Origin: Marsupella aquatica
Lineage: Eukaryota; Marchantiophyta
Assembly (NCBI GenBank): GCA_973895155.1
Contig: OZ316891.1
Location: 14,074,001 to 14,138,000, forward strand
DNA length: 64,000 nucleotides
Direction: 5' to 3'
Made by a program: the position numbers and the translations under genes. Under the pieces are notes generated by a model. That model saw only the letters and a list, made by a program, of their open reading frames with translations. It searched no databases and was not told the origin of the DNA. This document shows positions 44,751 to 58,300 of this stretch, one piece after another (positions within the stretch are counted from its first letter, which is position 1; every line of letters starts with the position of its first letter).

Positions 44751-47700
44751 AAACGCTCTTGCTCCCAACCCCGCCCTGTGCTTGCCATATCGCTCCACCA
44801 GCACGCTCTATACCTCCACCCGCCTGTCTTAAGTTTATTGTTCATGATCTAATCTTGAATATGAAACCAAAATTTATATTATAATATTTTATTTTAAATT
44901 TGTTACAAGTAGGAAAAGGGGCTCTCAAGTGCATATTGATGATGAGTATTGGGTTAGTACTATAATATTTAAAAAGTGAATTGTAAAATCAATAATCAAA
45001 CTCTGAGCAAAATGTGTTGGGTACAATTGATGAAAATGGTCATAGTTATTACACTCACCTCCTTGCGAGTTAAATAATAAATACTGGAGCTCATTTGTGG
45101 GTGACGTTACTATAGTAGCATTTGGAGCCTCTAATACACTCCCAAACTACACACACCTATGCCCCACATCTCGCTCCCAGTCTGGTTTCCTGCGCCACCC
45201 CCACAGTGCTGCGCCCACCCAACATTTTGACCCAGCGAATCAGCATACAACACATGGGCAGTGCTCACCCGTACACCTGCTACAATACGCATATCCTTAT
45301 GCACCGTCCATGTCCCGCCTTTAGCAAATCTCTATATGCCAAGTTGCGATATTTCTATTTTTGCAATGTACGCCATCCACTATTCCTGATCTCTGCAATA
45401 CAATATTCAAATCCTCATTTATTTTGTTCTGACTCATCACATACCAACAAGTATAAGGTTTTTTGTTCTGATCCATCACAAACCAACACGTATAAAGGTT
45501 TTTTTTAAGTTCAGTAGAAGAATTTACATTTCTGTAGAAGAATATTCAGGTTAAATTTAATCTAGTTTTGAAAGATAGCCATTCTAAAACCAATTTTTTT
45601 ATTATGGTATATTTATACTGGAATATGCCTGTTTTTTTTGGTCTTGTATTGATATATAATTCATTTGATTAGTACATGTAAAGTATATATCAAGAAATTA
45701 ATATTTTTTAATTAAAAATGAGTGACATAATACACATGCCAAAAAAAACATATTATGACCAAGAAATTACAAATATACTAAAGAATTGTGCATATATAGT
45801 ACATATTTTCACTTGTTTCTAAGTAATGACAATCAATTCAATTAAAATCATGAATTTTGTAATGGAAACCATGAGGGGAATTTAGTACACCATATGTACA
45901 CATTATTCAAATTTATTTCTCTCACTCTCATGAGACAAAAAGATAATTCACTAAAGACTGATTGAAAAGGAAAAATTTAACATTTATGAGGGGAGCCAAA
46001 TATATTCAAAATACTCTATGTTGACTAAAATTTAAAGGGGTCCAAAAATTAATTCAAACTCAAATTAATACAAATGATTCACCTTGGTAAGGCACATTAA
46101 AATCAAAATACTGAATACAAAATATCAATAAAACAAAATTTGAAAGGTGGATTGATCATATAGCAGTTTCATTTAACACCTAAACCATCCCATCCAAAAG
46201 CCATAGGCATCAAAAATTAGTTTGTTTTATTGTTTTTAGGGGTTTATAAGCCAAACATATTGCGAGTGTTATGTGACTGGCTTAGAGTGAGGTCCCCAAC
46301 AAATAAAGTGGGGGTGGCAGCCCTTGCACTCTGTACCAAACTGCATCAGGTCAGTCAAACCAGGTATCTGCAACACACAGACGCTTGTTGTAGTTGTAAG
46401 ATTCAGATAAAACTATACCGAGGTAACCCTGGACTTTCCCCTGCCTGTGTGCATTAATTGATCTAAAGAAATAATGAGATTTATCATAGTATGGAGGGAT
46501 TTTTAAATGCTATATTTTCATGTGCACTTACTGGTACCTGGGTTTTCCAAGTTGCAAGCTACAATAAGTTATGCAGCTTGCTCAAGACATTTCCCCTTTA
46601 AATGCTATTTTTTAGAAGTACGCTCAGTGGAAGAGGTGATGCGGAAGGTTACTTGCGAAATGTGACTGGCCACAGGTTTTCTTGTGTACCGGAAAAGGAG
46701 CACCCGACATGTAGGCGAGGGCTGATTTTGTTTGATTTTAATAATGAGAAGCTAAAGCGGAGTTCCCCGGAGTTGCATGAACGACTCTTCAATTGAATTC
46801 GATTAATGACGACTAATGACGAGTAGTCCCGCTGAGTGCATCCCTGCTTTGGCCTCGGTGTCACTTGTGTGGGACATTCTATCAATCAGCCTTCGTGTTG
46901 CGGTTCCTCACAGTACTTATTATATCACTACGTCGATTGCTTTTTGTCGTTCCTGTCGTCATCCCTATGATTAAATTTAGAGAAAGGAAATCTGATCACG
47001 TATGACTTTCCTCAGTTTCAGTTAATGTACGCATGAAACGCATGAAACGCTCATTGAGCTCAGGCTGTAGAGTGCCTGCTCACAATATATAGCATACTGC
47101 TCACAAGATTCCCCATATGAGAAAAGGTATTTCCTGGTATATTAATGAGCTCCAGATAAGCCTTTGGGAACTGGTGACGTTCCATTGGGCCCTTGGAGTC
47201 TTTTCGAGTGGGGCCAGACCTATGCCAATCCGTGAATGACACGTGTGAAATTCAAATAATTGCTAGGTGTCACTATGCCTGTGCTTGGTCACAAAAGGCC
47301 AACTTCCACCAAATCATTACTCCCGTATTGTATTGAGTGGAGGGGATGGAGACTATCAGACCATAATTAATATAGAGTCCGAGTGGACCCCCACCCAATA
47401 GCAAGAGAGAATATTGTACCTGTTTCCCAGTAAAGTATCCATTCCAGGAAACAAGAAGAGAGACAATATCAAGAGCCAATGCAACGCGACCATTTCATAC
47501 AAAAGGCACTACGACACCGGGAGACCATATAACTTAACTGTATTACAATACTGTTTTAAACTCTGAAAGTGCACTAAGAATATTTTAAGTGGTGTTAGAT
47601 TAGTGCTTTACTCTGTTCTACTCTAAAAGTGTGTCTGGGAGCCACCCACAGCTTTGCGCTCCAAGATCTAGCCTAAAGAGTTATTCTGGCGTCATCCAAG

Positions 47701-48221
47701 TACACTCGTTTAGTCGTCTGAATAAATAGTCGCACACTGACAAATCACGTACTCTTAATTAATATGGATCTGAGCTCTGAGCCATTGGATCATCTTTGGT
47801 TGTTAAATTAAATGGCTGGTGAAAAAAATGGCAAAAAAGCAAATTAGATCAAAACAGTGACAGAATATTAATCTAGACTATAATTCTCACTCAACCTGTA
47901 CAGTTCATGATACCCTATAAAGTGAAACCATGGGATGTAATTTATCTGGGAACACTAGATTTTGATATTTAGATTATGCTTGTGAGTAAAAAGGGACATG
48001 AGAATTTGGATACGGGAGCTGTACCTATGCAATGAGCACACTATTCAGGCTAGTTTAGACACAAAGATGAAAATGTAATAATATACTCATAAACTGACAT
48101 GGACAGAGGAAAAAGATTCTAGTCACTTCTATTCTAAGATGGTAGACGTTGAACTACCAAGGTGCCTGATGAGCTAGAGTAGTAAAATTGAGGATAAGGG
48201 TCTAGGGGTCTACACTGAAAC
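44751..48221. other. Intergenic DNA, very AT-rich between about 45.5 and 46.2 kb
   Basis: No gene is supported. The 45530-46200 part is strongly AT-rich with many A and T runs, of the sort described for matrix-attachment regions, but this is only a compositional remark. At 45440-45510 the word GTTCTGAYYCATCACAxACC repeats twice. Confidence 0.35.
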
Positions 48222-48513
48222 CTCTGGACCAGTGTTTTTTTTAAGGATTTCACTTTTTCGCCAAGGTGGCGAATGTAAAGTGTGTCAAGGAGAAGATGCT
48301 CAAAAGATTCTGTATTCAATTATGTTCTTGACCGTCAGATCTCTTAGATTTAAGGCGGACCGTTAGATTCTGGCTAAAGGGGCCTGGGATTAGGTGGAAC
48401 ACTGGCTAATGAGACAGCAAAAAAATAGTGAATTTTAGCCAAAAGTGGCGAAGGAATTTTGGGGAGGTGGAATCTAGCGAATTTTCGCCACTAAAAAAAA
48501 CACTGCTCTGGAC
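48222..48513. repeat. 8-bp target-site duplications of the hAT MITE
   Basis: CTCTGGAC occurs at 48222-48229 and again at 48506-48513, exactly bordering the element. A perfect 8-bp duplication is the hAT signature. Confidence 0.88.
48230..48505. mobile_element. hAT-type MITE, 276 bp
   Basis: The ends CAGTGTTTTTTTTA and TAAAAAAAACACTG are perfect 14-bp inverted repeats beginning with the hAT-like CAGTG. The target duplication is 8 bp and perfect, so the insertion is probably fairly recent. TGGCGAA/TTCGCCA words occur near both ends in both orientations, like subterminal transposase-binding motifs of hAT elements. No ORF for transposase is present, so it would depend on an autonomous partner elsewhere. 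Confidence 0.85.
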
Positions 48514-50046
48514 CATGACTATGAGTGCAGAGCTTGTGGTGGAGGTGGGACAGAAAATGGGCACGATGGCACTCATCACCTCTCTAAGAGCAAAGCTCAC
48601 ACATTCAAGCTCGTCCACATAAACTTAGATGGACCGAGCAAAGTGAATCGATCCAGTTCTATTCTAACGTCGTCAATGTTTAGCCATCATGGCTACCTGG
48701 AGTGCTGGAGTAGTAAAATGGAGGAGACGAATAAGCGTTATGTTATTACGCAAGGCGAGGAAAATTCCATTTGTCATCCAGGAAAATGCAACGGCAGCGT
48801 GAACCAATCAAAGGCTGCCAAGACTGACCGTCTCTCCTCAAGGCCACATGAAATCAAGGGAAGTACAGGAGCAATACGGTCAATGAGGTGAGAGCTGAGA
48901 AGGAAATACCGATTGAGTAACGAGGAGCACTTTTTCTTTTGGGAGCAGACAAGGAATCATGAGGAGTACTTCTACTTCTAAATTAAGTTATTCCTAGCTT
49001 ATTTTAGCTCGAGGATGCCGTCACCTGAATTCGTGATGCACCACGGAGATTACTGAGCGGCATGGTTTTCACACGTTTGCTTCAAGCCAGGTCCGTGTTG
49101 GAGCATGTACTTGTTGTGTAATAATAACACCGTACTGGCGTGCTGACCTTTACCGAATGAATCTTGTGAGGGCTTCTAGAAGCCTGGGCGACTGGTAATT
49201 CCTCTCGTGGCACGGTTGACGACGGAAGCCGCCTTCCCTTTGACCTACTTTTCTCCCTAAACATCCCGTGAGCCCAACGTATGCTGGTGCTTTCAAGAAG
49301 AAGGATTTTTTTCTTATCGTGCTCTCATGACCAATTTGCCTTCTTTTTCCTTCTTATTATACCGCGACAAGAGCCTCAAAATCAGGAGAACCAATAAAGG
49401 AAGGAAACAAGGCCCAGGAAGATCAACGAACAAACTAGCCCAATAAGAAGTTTTTAAAATTAAAATTAAAATAATCTCCAAAGCTATAGCCTCATTGGGC
49501 AGGAAAAAACAATCTGACTCTTTCTTTTCAGAGATTATTATAAATGTTGTCTATGTTTGAGATAAATGCTCCTCTGAATGGAAGGTTTTCAAGTAACCAC
49601 TGTAATTGCAAAGGCACTTATGATGAATCCAAACTCTAAGTTGATATTGATAGCAGCGACTCTTTAGTGTCATAGGCCATATTTTACCCGGGCCTGCAGT
49701 TCTGCAGTTCATGATCCGCAGTGTAACGTGACGGGCCATGATTTCTTTAGGGCATGGGCAGTCTGAGGTAGGGGGAGCCTTTCCTATGCATAGGCACAGG
49801 TATTATGGCGAGTGTGTAGAAACCACACACTTGAAAACTTAGCTGGGCAAACGAACGCCTTCAGACAATTGTAAGACATAGGCATAAGCATGTTAGGAAG
49901 ATGGACTGAGGGAGCCTTTCAATCAGAACCTACTCACTAGAAAAACACCTGATGGTGGGGGTCACATTAATCGGCCCAAGATAATTTGTTTTTGTTTTAA
50001 AAACTTTGACTGACCAGTAAAAACCAATAAAAGAAAAGAAGCTTTA
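48514..50046. other. Intergenic DNA
   Basis: No gene is supported. A weak direct repeat, TTCTATTCTAA with GAGTAGTAAAATKGAGGA after it, occurs at about 48129-48194 and 48657-48726, on either side of the hAT MITE. Confidence 0.35.
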
Positions 50047-50067
50047 CCCCCCCCCCCCCCCCCCCCC
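50047..50067. repeat. Homopolymer run of 21 C
   Basis: 21 uninterrupted C, followed after a short spacer by a T run (about 50079-50087). Likely length-variable and prone to sequencing error. Confidence 0.9.
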
Positions 50068-53000
50068 TCACACTCCCCTTTTTTTTTAAACAAGGACCAG
50101 CCTAAGGTAATGCAAGATGAAGTCGGGGTGAGGTGTGCAAGAATTGGACACTAGGGTAATAGACAACGATTGAGACTAGTGTGATCTTGGTTTGTTACTT
50201 TTGGCTTATTCCCCTCATGTGGGTTGCCAGGTCTTTTATGTTTCCCTTTTCATTGACAAACAAAAAAGTGGACACTAATAAATGGAAACATGAAAGGTCT
50301 GGGAAAGGAGGATCCGAGTTGCAGCTGCTGGGAAGTGCAACACAGATCATATTTGTACTGGACCAATGAAATCAAAGCCAGATGAATGAGTCAATGGCGG
50401 GTGACGGACAATGGAGTAAAATGTTATGTTCAGCATGATATAGAGTCCTGGAAAGCAAGAGAACCATTTAAGCTCGGCCAACAGGAAGATGCTGATATAC
50501 GAACAGAATAGCACTTTTAGATTTTAAAAGCACTACCGGTAAGGATCAAGAAGAGAGCAAATTATGTGCACTGCAAGCTGGGGTTGGAGTGTTAGCAGAA
50601 TGCAAGTCACTCTCGGAAGTTCACTCTGGTAAAAAATTGGCCGTTCTTCTTCAATATTGCCTTGTGGTTAGTGAGATTTATGTTCACTGCTTACAAGGGG
50701 TTAGGCCAAGAAGTTCGCTGGTGTTGGAGGCTTTAATTTTTTGTGGGTAGTATTTGCAACCTGCCATTGCTGCACGCAAATATCATCATGAAATCAGCTT
50801 AATGTCGTTTAAATCCACATATCAACTCCAAGATTAAGTGCCAAAACTACCTCACACGTCTCCAAGACAAGGCAAACCATGTTGCCTTCATCAAATGGAC
50901 TTCTGAAACTAGCCTGGATACTCTTGCGTATGCATAGGAACAGTTCCCTCTACCCAGATTCCTCATGCCCACCCTTGCCCCACAAGTGTACTTTAAACAT
51001 TGAGAAAGTATGGCCTACGGTTTCACTTTAGAGAGTAGGTCATGAGTGGTAGATTTCAATCATGAATTAGAGTATAGATAGATGCAAACAAACATGTTTG
51101 AAAGCTGCTACCACACTCCTCTACTATACAATTCTAAACTCAGTTCTGCATTAACCTACGCAAACTCCATGGATAACGGGCTAAAAGTAATGGTAGGTCT
51201 CTTTCCTCCACCATCTCAGGGGAAGCCCCAACTGCATATTCATCTTCATGCCAAAAAGATGAACAACAACGATTTTCAAAGCTTTCTTCAGAATTTAAAA
51301 TGGTGAAGTGGTGAGTAGAAATTCAGGTAGGCAGTTCAAGGAAATTATTGCACCCCTTTGGTCCCACTCTTAAATGTTGCCCACCTGCCTGTTGGCTATT
51401 TTGGCGATAAACCAGGGTTGCCTTGGTGTTAGTCTTTAGTATGTGAAGGACTTCAATGAACCACACACTGAGACTGGGGTTTTTTGTGCAAAAGCAGGTC
51501 AATCCAACTTGAAAACTTCACTTGTCACAATATGAAGCCTGTTACTGCTGGCCTGCTTGCCAGGACAGCTCATGTCAAGCAAACTCTGCACTCAAGTGCA
51601 TCCGGGGCACCCTAGACCCCATTTGAAAATGTGAAAACAAACACCCTCACGGCTCACGCCTTCACCTTCCACCCTCCACCCATGATATCAGATAACATTG
51701 AGTAGTGGGACCCGATAAGAACAATAAATGAGAGTTTCCGAAGAATGCTCATTGAGAATAGTAGAATGGTCATGAAGGTCTACACTACCCAAGAACCAGG
51801 CGATGTGGACTGCTTCCCTCCGCTAGACTTTTTTAAGATTTATTTTAATAAGGAGTTGGCCCTCTGGACTTCGTGCTGACCCACATCTCCGCTCCCGTAC
51901 AATGGTCCTGTAGGGCCCAGCTCTGACAATCTCACCCACTGAATGACTGCAGACTGACTGACTTGACTGCACGACAGACGGGGCCTGACGGATACTGACA
52001 AGATGACTGGCGTTCGTGCGGGGCCCCTTTGGGACAGTAATGCGAATATTACAAAGGCGTACAGTACCGTCAGTCACGCCCCAATGTCGTCTGCCCCCTT
52101 TCCTGGGACACTGGCACGCTGCAATCAGCTCTTCAGCTTGTACAGGTACTGTACAACTGTACCACCTCCCCAAAGCCCCAACTTACTAGCAAAGCCATAC
52201 TGTCCTGGAGTCCTGGGTAAGGTCCTGCCACCAGACTACGGTCTGGGTACGCTACCGTAGGATAGGGTCGGCTATTAGTAAAGTGTACCGTACTGAGAAT
52301 GGTCTGACCCTTTCCCCGAGATTACGGTACTACGAGAGCATGGTCCAATGGGACAGCGGTACTGTCAGAGTGTAAGGTATCCAGGCATGCCCTCCGATGA
52401 TACCCCGTCTTACCGGGAATTGTAATTGTATCGGAATCCCGCTTGAAAACGGTCTGGTTTATTGTGTCTACTTCTGGCTTATGGATTTTAGCATGGAATT
52501 TCTCTGTGAGACCCTATCACCAGCTGAGAACAGGTCCGTAAAAAATGATACTACCACTGTACTTTTATTCTGTTGTGAATTCTGCTGAGGAATGATTATT
52601 TAACGTTTTGGATGGATAATCTGGACCTTTGAATTCAAATAAGTGACGGGTAGGATTGATGACTCAGAAAGGCCAGAAATGACCATAAATGCTTATGGCA
52701 TCAAATCTGTGCAATTCTGACAGATACAACCTTGCCATAGTGAAGTGTCTCCAAGGTTGTTCCAAGGTCTGCCTATCACTTTTGAAGGTCATGTGTTGAG
52801 TTATTATGGTCCTTGTTCATTGATTCCTCTACATGTGTTCTATGTCTCATTACAATATGTACTGTCTATGCACAGCTCAGTGTTGGAAACAGTGTGAAAA
52901 TACTGACAGGATCACTGTGAGCCAATCATAACTAGGCACATAAAGTAAAATGAAATATTTATTTATCTATTTATTTACAAGCATATGGTCTCTAGTTTTC

Positions 53001-53770
53001 TCCCTGTGTATTCTGGTTGGCATACAATCATCCTATATCTTGTAAAGGTCATTGTATGCCCTTAATCCTAATCCTATACATTGGGCAAACTATGAACAAC
53101 TCACTCTTGAAATGGACAACGTTACATGTGATTTGAATGGTCAAGATTGGTTGAGAACTTAATATTAAAGGTATATAGACGTCACCCAAATCTGTATGTT
53201 TTGGTAATCTTTTGTAATAGGATTGATTTTCATATACTTCCCTGCAATGACATGCGATTGTGGGTTACAGTTGGGGGGTAGTTTTGGGTTGGGGTTTAGT
53301 CTTGTATTTGGACCCTCTGTTTTTTCATATAACCCTGACACTATCATATGCGGTTGTGGTGCATGCTTTTCTCCAAATTAGCTGTGTTGTGCAAGCAGCA
53401 TGGGTTGTGCTCAACTGCCTGGGTGGGTTTAAATGGTGTTATGCACCACAACAGCATTATGATTGGGGATTAAACGTAGGACCTGCTGGCCCCAGGCCCT
53501 GTACCTATGGTGTCTTTCTTTTTCTACCTAAATGGAATGCTTCACTGAAACTTACAAATAATAATACAGGAGCACATGTTTTTCAATGTCACCTATGTTA
53601 AGAATGAAAGTAGTTCCAGCCATTTACAATCATTCGTCAGTCTTACTTGACTGATTATGATAGACCCTGCTGTAGTTAAATCTCACCTGCTGTATAGTTC
53701 CCTTGTCTCGAACTCTGAGGTCATATGTGGTCCTGACCTGTATCCCCTCGAGAGTGAACAAATTGTTCTA
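50068..53770. other. Intergenic DNA with a GTAC-rich patch
   Basis: No gene is supported. From about 52060 to 52370 the palindrome GTAC and the word GGTACTGT/ACGGTAC recur many times, and GACTGACTGACTT repeats near 51947. This could be a degenerate repeat element. An ATTT-type microsatellite lies at about 52955-52978. Confidence 0.35.
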
Positions 53771-53771
53771 A

Positions 53772-54022
53772 ATAGAGGTCTCAAACCTCAAAACTTGATG
53801 TACACTAACTACTTGTTAAGGTTAGGAACAAGGAAAGTTATGGATTGCCAAATTCATGATTTATAACTTTTTGCCATAAAAAAACAACAATATGCCATGA
53901 ATGTAAGTCACAGTAGATGCTAGTGAGAAAACTAAAAACAAGATTTTACACAATGCTTTGAAATATGTTACTGCCATGTTTTTTACCAAAAGCCATCATT
54001 GTTGTAGCATAGGAGCTTTAAC
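53772..54022 (+). repeat. Dispersed repeat B, copy 2
   Basis: Matches 33862-34105 in the same orientation with scattered substitutions and small indels (see copy 1). The pair lies about 20 kb apart. Confidence 0.65.
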
Positions 54023-54378
54023 ACTCCCTGTTAGATAAACACAAATGCAAGTGATAGAATAGACTTCTGCCTGATCAGCGGTGTTGTTGGGGATAGTCAC
54101 GTCAGCTTGGAATACTAGGTGCAAATTTTGTTGAAAACCTATTTCCCATCACCAATCATTTTGTTTGAAAAAATATATATTAACCAATGCCAGTCATTGT
54201 ATGGTGTCACCATTGGAGATGCCATAATTGTAGAAGGTGGATTATATTGTGTCAGCATTGAGATACCCCTAATTGCGGAAATTCAAACAATTTGGTAAAA
54301 TAGTGTCCAACATATAAGGCCGAGAGAAGGGAGAGAGAGAGAGGGACCGAGGACCGGTCCAGCCCACCTACCAGCTGC

Positions 54379-55023
54379 ATGAAATGCGTCTCTGATAGCG
54401 AAGGCTACCCAACTACGTTCGAGGCCCGTAGTGACGTTTTGTCGTTCGCAGTTACTGAGGGACGACGGCCTCCTGTCTCCCGAATCTACAATACGGTACT
54501 GTACTGGGACAACAGTAGTAATACAGTCTTGTACCTATGGTCTTGCTCCTTAGCTCCTATCTCTGAGCCGGGCCGAGAGGGCAGAGCCCTACGCGACAGA
54601 GCAAGAGCACAGCACAGCACAGCGCCAGTGGAAAGTGGGAAGCTTGAAGAAGACGACGAAGACGACGACGACGACTATGTGGGGACGAAGTCAGGAGACT
54701 CCTCGATACCCACTGCTTTGAAAACAGACCTGCCCATCACCTGCGAGGCTGCGACTGAAGAGTCTACTGTTCTCATCACCTTCGAGGCTGCAACTGAAGA
54801 GTCTACTGTGCTCATGACCTACGAGGCTGCCACTGAAAAAGTCTACTGTATCTCTCTGGCATTTGACGAAAGCTCGTTTCGCGGACAGACGAGAGAGACT
54901 CTTTCCTTGCGGAATCAAGTTTGGTGGTCGTCAGCTCAGCTAGCTGCATTTAGTTCGACTTGTAACCATGCTGTGTCCGTCAGATGTAATTCTGCGATTA
55001 GCCCTGATTGCAATGCGCTTTAG
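54379..55023 (+). other. Uncertain ORF of 214 codons, or leader of the downstream carrier gene
   Basis: The frame opens 933 nt before the folate carrier start, in the same orientation, in a GC-richer stretch that begins with a GA-rich tract at about 54322-54346. It contains an Asp/Glu run (about residues 90-100) and three 39-bp tandem units (54736-54774, 54775-54813 and from 54814) giving EAATEESTVL-type repeats. The third unit has an extra base, so its peptide differs from the first two. That argues against selection on the protein. No domain is recognised. It may simply be transcribed leader of the carrier gene. Confidence 0.25.
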
Positions 55024-55311
55024 AAGGGTTTTAGCAAGCGGGGTTTAACGGACGTGTTGAGGAGCGGACCAATGTCGATTAGGGCTTAAGAGTTTCTGTC
55101 GATTCTACTCCGAGGATAACATTGTGGAGATAGTGGGTCTCTGACTTCAGGCACCAGGGGTGTGACGTTACGGTGCTTCATGCCACTGGGCTGGCTGAGA
55201 CTGTAGCCAGGTGCGAGCTGAACACGTCAGGAATTGAGCTTCGAATTCGAGAAAATGGTGGGATGACATTCTAGAAACTGCGTTAGGGCTTGTGCGAAAA
55301 GGAGTCATGCC

Positions 55312-58300
55312 ATGGCGGGATGGCAATGGGAGACCGCTGTAGCAGGGGCGGTGGCTGGATTAACTACTGTCGTTGTCCTTCATCCATTGGATATAGTTCG
55401 CACACGCTTCCAAGGTGAATTTCTACCGGCATTATTCTCTCGCTTGCTCTCGGTGGTTCGCGAGGGGGGATTGTCCTCACATCTGAAGCATGAAAATTTC
55501 TTAATGCAATTTGAAACTGCTTAGCTGTTCGTTCCGACCTCTCCCAGGCAACAGAATTCGGGATGCTTTAAACTTAGATTGGAAATTATATTCAATGAAC
55601 CAGCTCAGCCGCTCGTCGCAAATTTTTCCAGGTCAAAAAATTCGAATGCTTGAGGCGAAAATTTGAAAATTTGAAAATTTGAAAAATTTGACATTTATAA
55701 TAGACGTGTAATTTTTGTATGCTAGCCGTCTGATGTGGGGATGGGTAAGCCCGGGTGGGAAAGCTGAAATCCTGAACTTGGATGAGACCGACATTATGAG
55801 ACCGGCAAGGCGTGTCTTGAGAGCAGTCTTAAGTAGCACCCGCACGATTGAGAAGTTTCTGTAGGCTTTGTGTTGTCCGCTAGGTATGCTGTTCCCACCC
55901 ATAAAATCATGGCTCTGGTACACTCCTGGAGCACCGGTCAACCATGAATAGATGAACCTGAGCTTGAATTTCGACGAAATTTGTCTTTGATTATGAGAGC
56001 TTATTCAGCATGGACCGTAATTGCAACTCCTGATGGGATTTCTCGAGTTATTCGAATGCAGTATCTGATGGGCGCAACTCAAGGATTCCCAATTACAGGA
56101 GCACAACACATGCATTGGCCACAATCACAAAGATGGAGGTGCGTAAATGGTTCAGCATTTTGAACTTCTGTGTGGAATGTCAGAAGAACTGAGTGAAAAT
56201 CAATCAGTGTCTTTGTAGATTCACACTGCTTCGCTCCCGACTGTCTGTCCTTTCTAGAGGTCCCGTCCTTGAACCGTTTTGATTTGTGGCATCACGAAAG
56301 GCTATCATGTTTGAAGCTGAATATTGTTGCTTTAACTAGAAACTCTATGAAACTACATTGCATTCACTCCCAAATCACGCAGATCTTGGCAAAGTTATGC
56401 TGGCCGTTCTGTACATCCATCCATATTTACCCAGTTCGTGGATATTAGCTTACATACTCGAAGACATCTAATCTTGGAGGTGTCACTTTCCAAGGGTATA
56501 TTTATAGAAATTCAACGTATTGCCCCATCTGCAACTCATATTTGGTTGCAGCGTAGTTGTTCAGAAATGTTTACTAGTGTTGCTTTTGTTGTGTGCGTGA
56601 GATGTCCGACTGACGAGTAGTCTCGCCGCTAACTATGTATCGGTGTAAGCCAATATTCGACCCTTCTTGTTTTAAACCAAGGTGAATGATCGAATTAATT
56701 AATTAATTAATTAGGGAAGTTTAAGTATTGTGAGGAAGCGTTTCTTCTCTCCCACCCCCGCGCCCGGCGGACATCCTAAATAAATCTACAAATCACTCTT
56801 GATTCTGCGTTAAAAATAGGGAACTAATTTGGATCAATATCTTTTAGAGGCCCTCTTTGTAATGTTGAAGAAGAGTTGCTGCGGTATGGTCTGCCACAAT
56901 CGTGGTACTATGCTTTCTTTTCAGAATGACATGTTAATTGGTTCACGCGTTGTGTGGAGAATTGTAGGGAATCAGAGGCCTTTATGCAGGCTTGTTCCCT
57001 TCTGTGCTGGGTTCCAGCATATCCTGGAGCCTGTACTTCTTTTTGTAAGTCATCTGCTTGGGTCATCGATTGAAGTCAGGATATTGTATCTACATTGCGA
57101 TTGGCGTGATTCACCATTTCCAATAAGGGGAGTGAACGAGTCATGGATATGCTTTGTTAGAGACTTCTTTCATTTAGCTGAATTTTCTATGGTTGCGTTG
57201 ATGTTTTGTGGTGCATAATTACGTTTTTGTGATATTTGCAGCTATGGTAATGCAAAGGCTAGATACGAACGGGTTGTAAAGCGAGATCTGGGACCTTTTT
57301 ATCACCTTCTCTCAGCTGCTGAAGCTGGCTCGCTAGTAAGGAGGTTCATTCTTCAACTTACTCACTATTTGCTGCACTCGTCTGTGAGGATTGGCAACCT
57401 GTTGTTTGGAAAAAATGAAATTTGTGGACTACTGGATTCTTGGTTGGAAAGCAACTCGATGAATCTGACCTTCAAGCGAGATTTACGCAAGCTGTGCCCA
57501 TGTTCGGTTTAACATTTCGACTAGTGGTTTTATGGGCAAGTATTACAATCTGGAGAGTATCTTCGATAACCAGTTAATGTCTTCTTGTGCAGGTAAGTTT
57601 GATCACGAGTCCACTATGGCTTGTGAAGACACGATTACAGCTTCAGCCTCCTGCACATGGAGGTCGGAAACCATATTCAGGCTTACGTGGTGGGGTTTTA
57701 TACAATCGATCTTTGTCATTTTTCTTTTTTTCAAGTTAAAGTCCAGATTGCTGGAGAATTTACTTTGTGCTTTTGTTCCACTGGAAGAACAATTGCTGCT
57801 CTCCGTATTACAGGGATACTTGATCTTGGGTCCAATTTAACAATGGGCAGAGATAGCACGACGCGATTATAAGCCTGAGTACAACGTGGCATTTTGCAAT
57901 CAACTGTGATATAGAAAAGCATTCCAATTTTTGTCCCTGTTTGTTAGATGCGCTGAGGAGTATAGTGAAGGAGGAGGGATGGCGTGGTCTCTATAAAGGT
58001 CTTGGTCCCTCTCTAATTCTGGTAAGTGCCGACGCAATCTTCTCGGAGACATTTCAAACGTTGAAGTGCGTTGAGCTAGAAGGGTATGGAATTGCGCAAG
58101 ATGAATCATGAATTAATACTTCTTCCTCGGTTTAGTGGTTTTTTGGAGCAGCCAACATCAGTCATGGCTTGAGTTATATTTAAAAGCTTGTCTTTTTGTT
58201 AAAGTTTTCTGTATATCAGTAACTATAGCAGTTCTCATAGGAGACAAGTGAGCAAAAGTTGCAGGACTTGCCAAAACGAATCTGCAAAATTGTCGTTTTG

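Noticed and set aside
55415-55524. Read-through of FOLT1 exon 1 (LPALFSRLLSVVREGG resembles a carrier loop)
   Set aside because: A good donor at 55415 joins in phase to the exon at 56062, which encodes VSDGR...NYRSTTHAL and matches the family loop far better. The read-through hits a stop at 55522.
46810-56625. Shared word GACGAGTAGTCYCGCYG at 46.82 and 56.61 kb
   Set aside because: Only about 17 bp with no extended similarity in the flanks.
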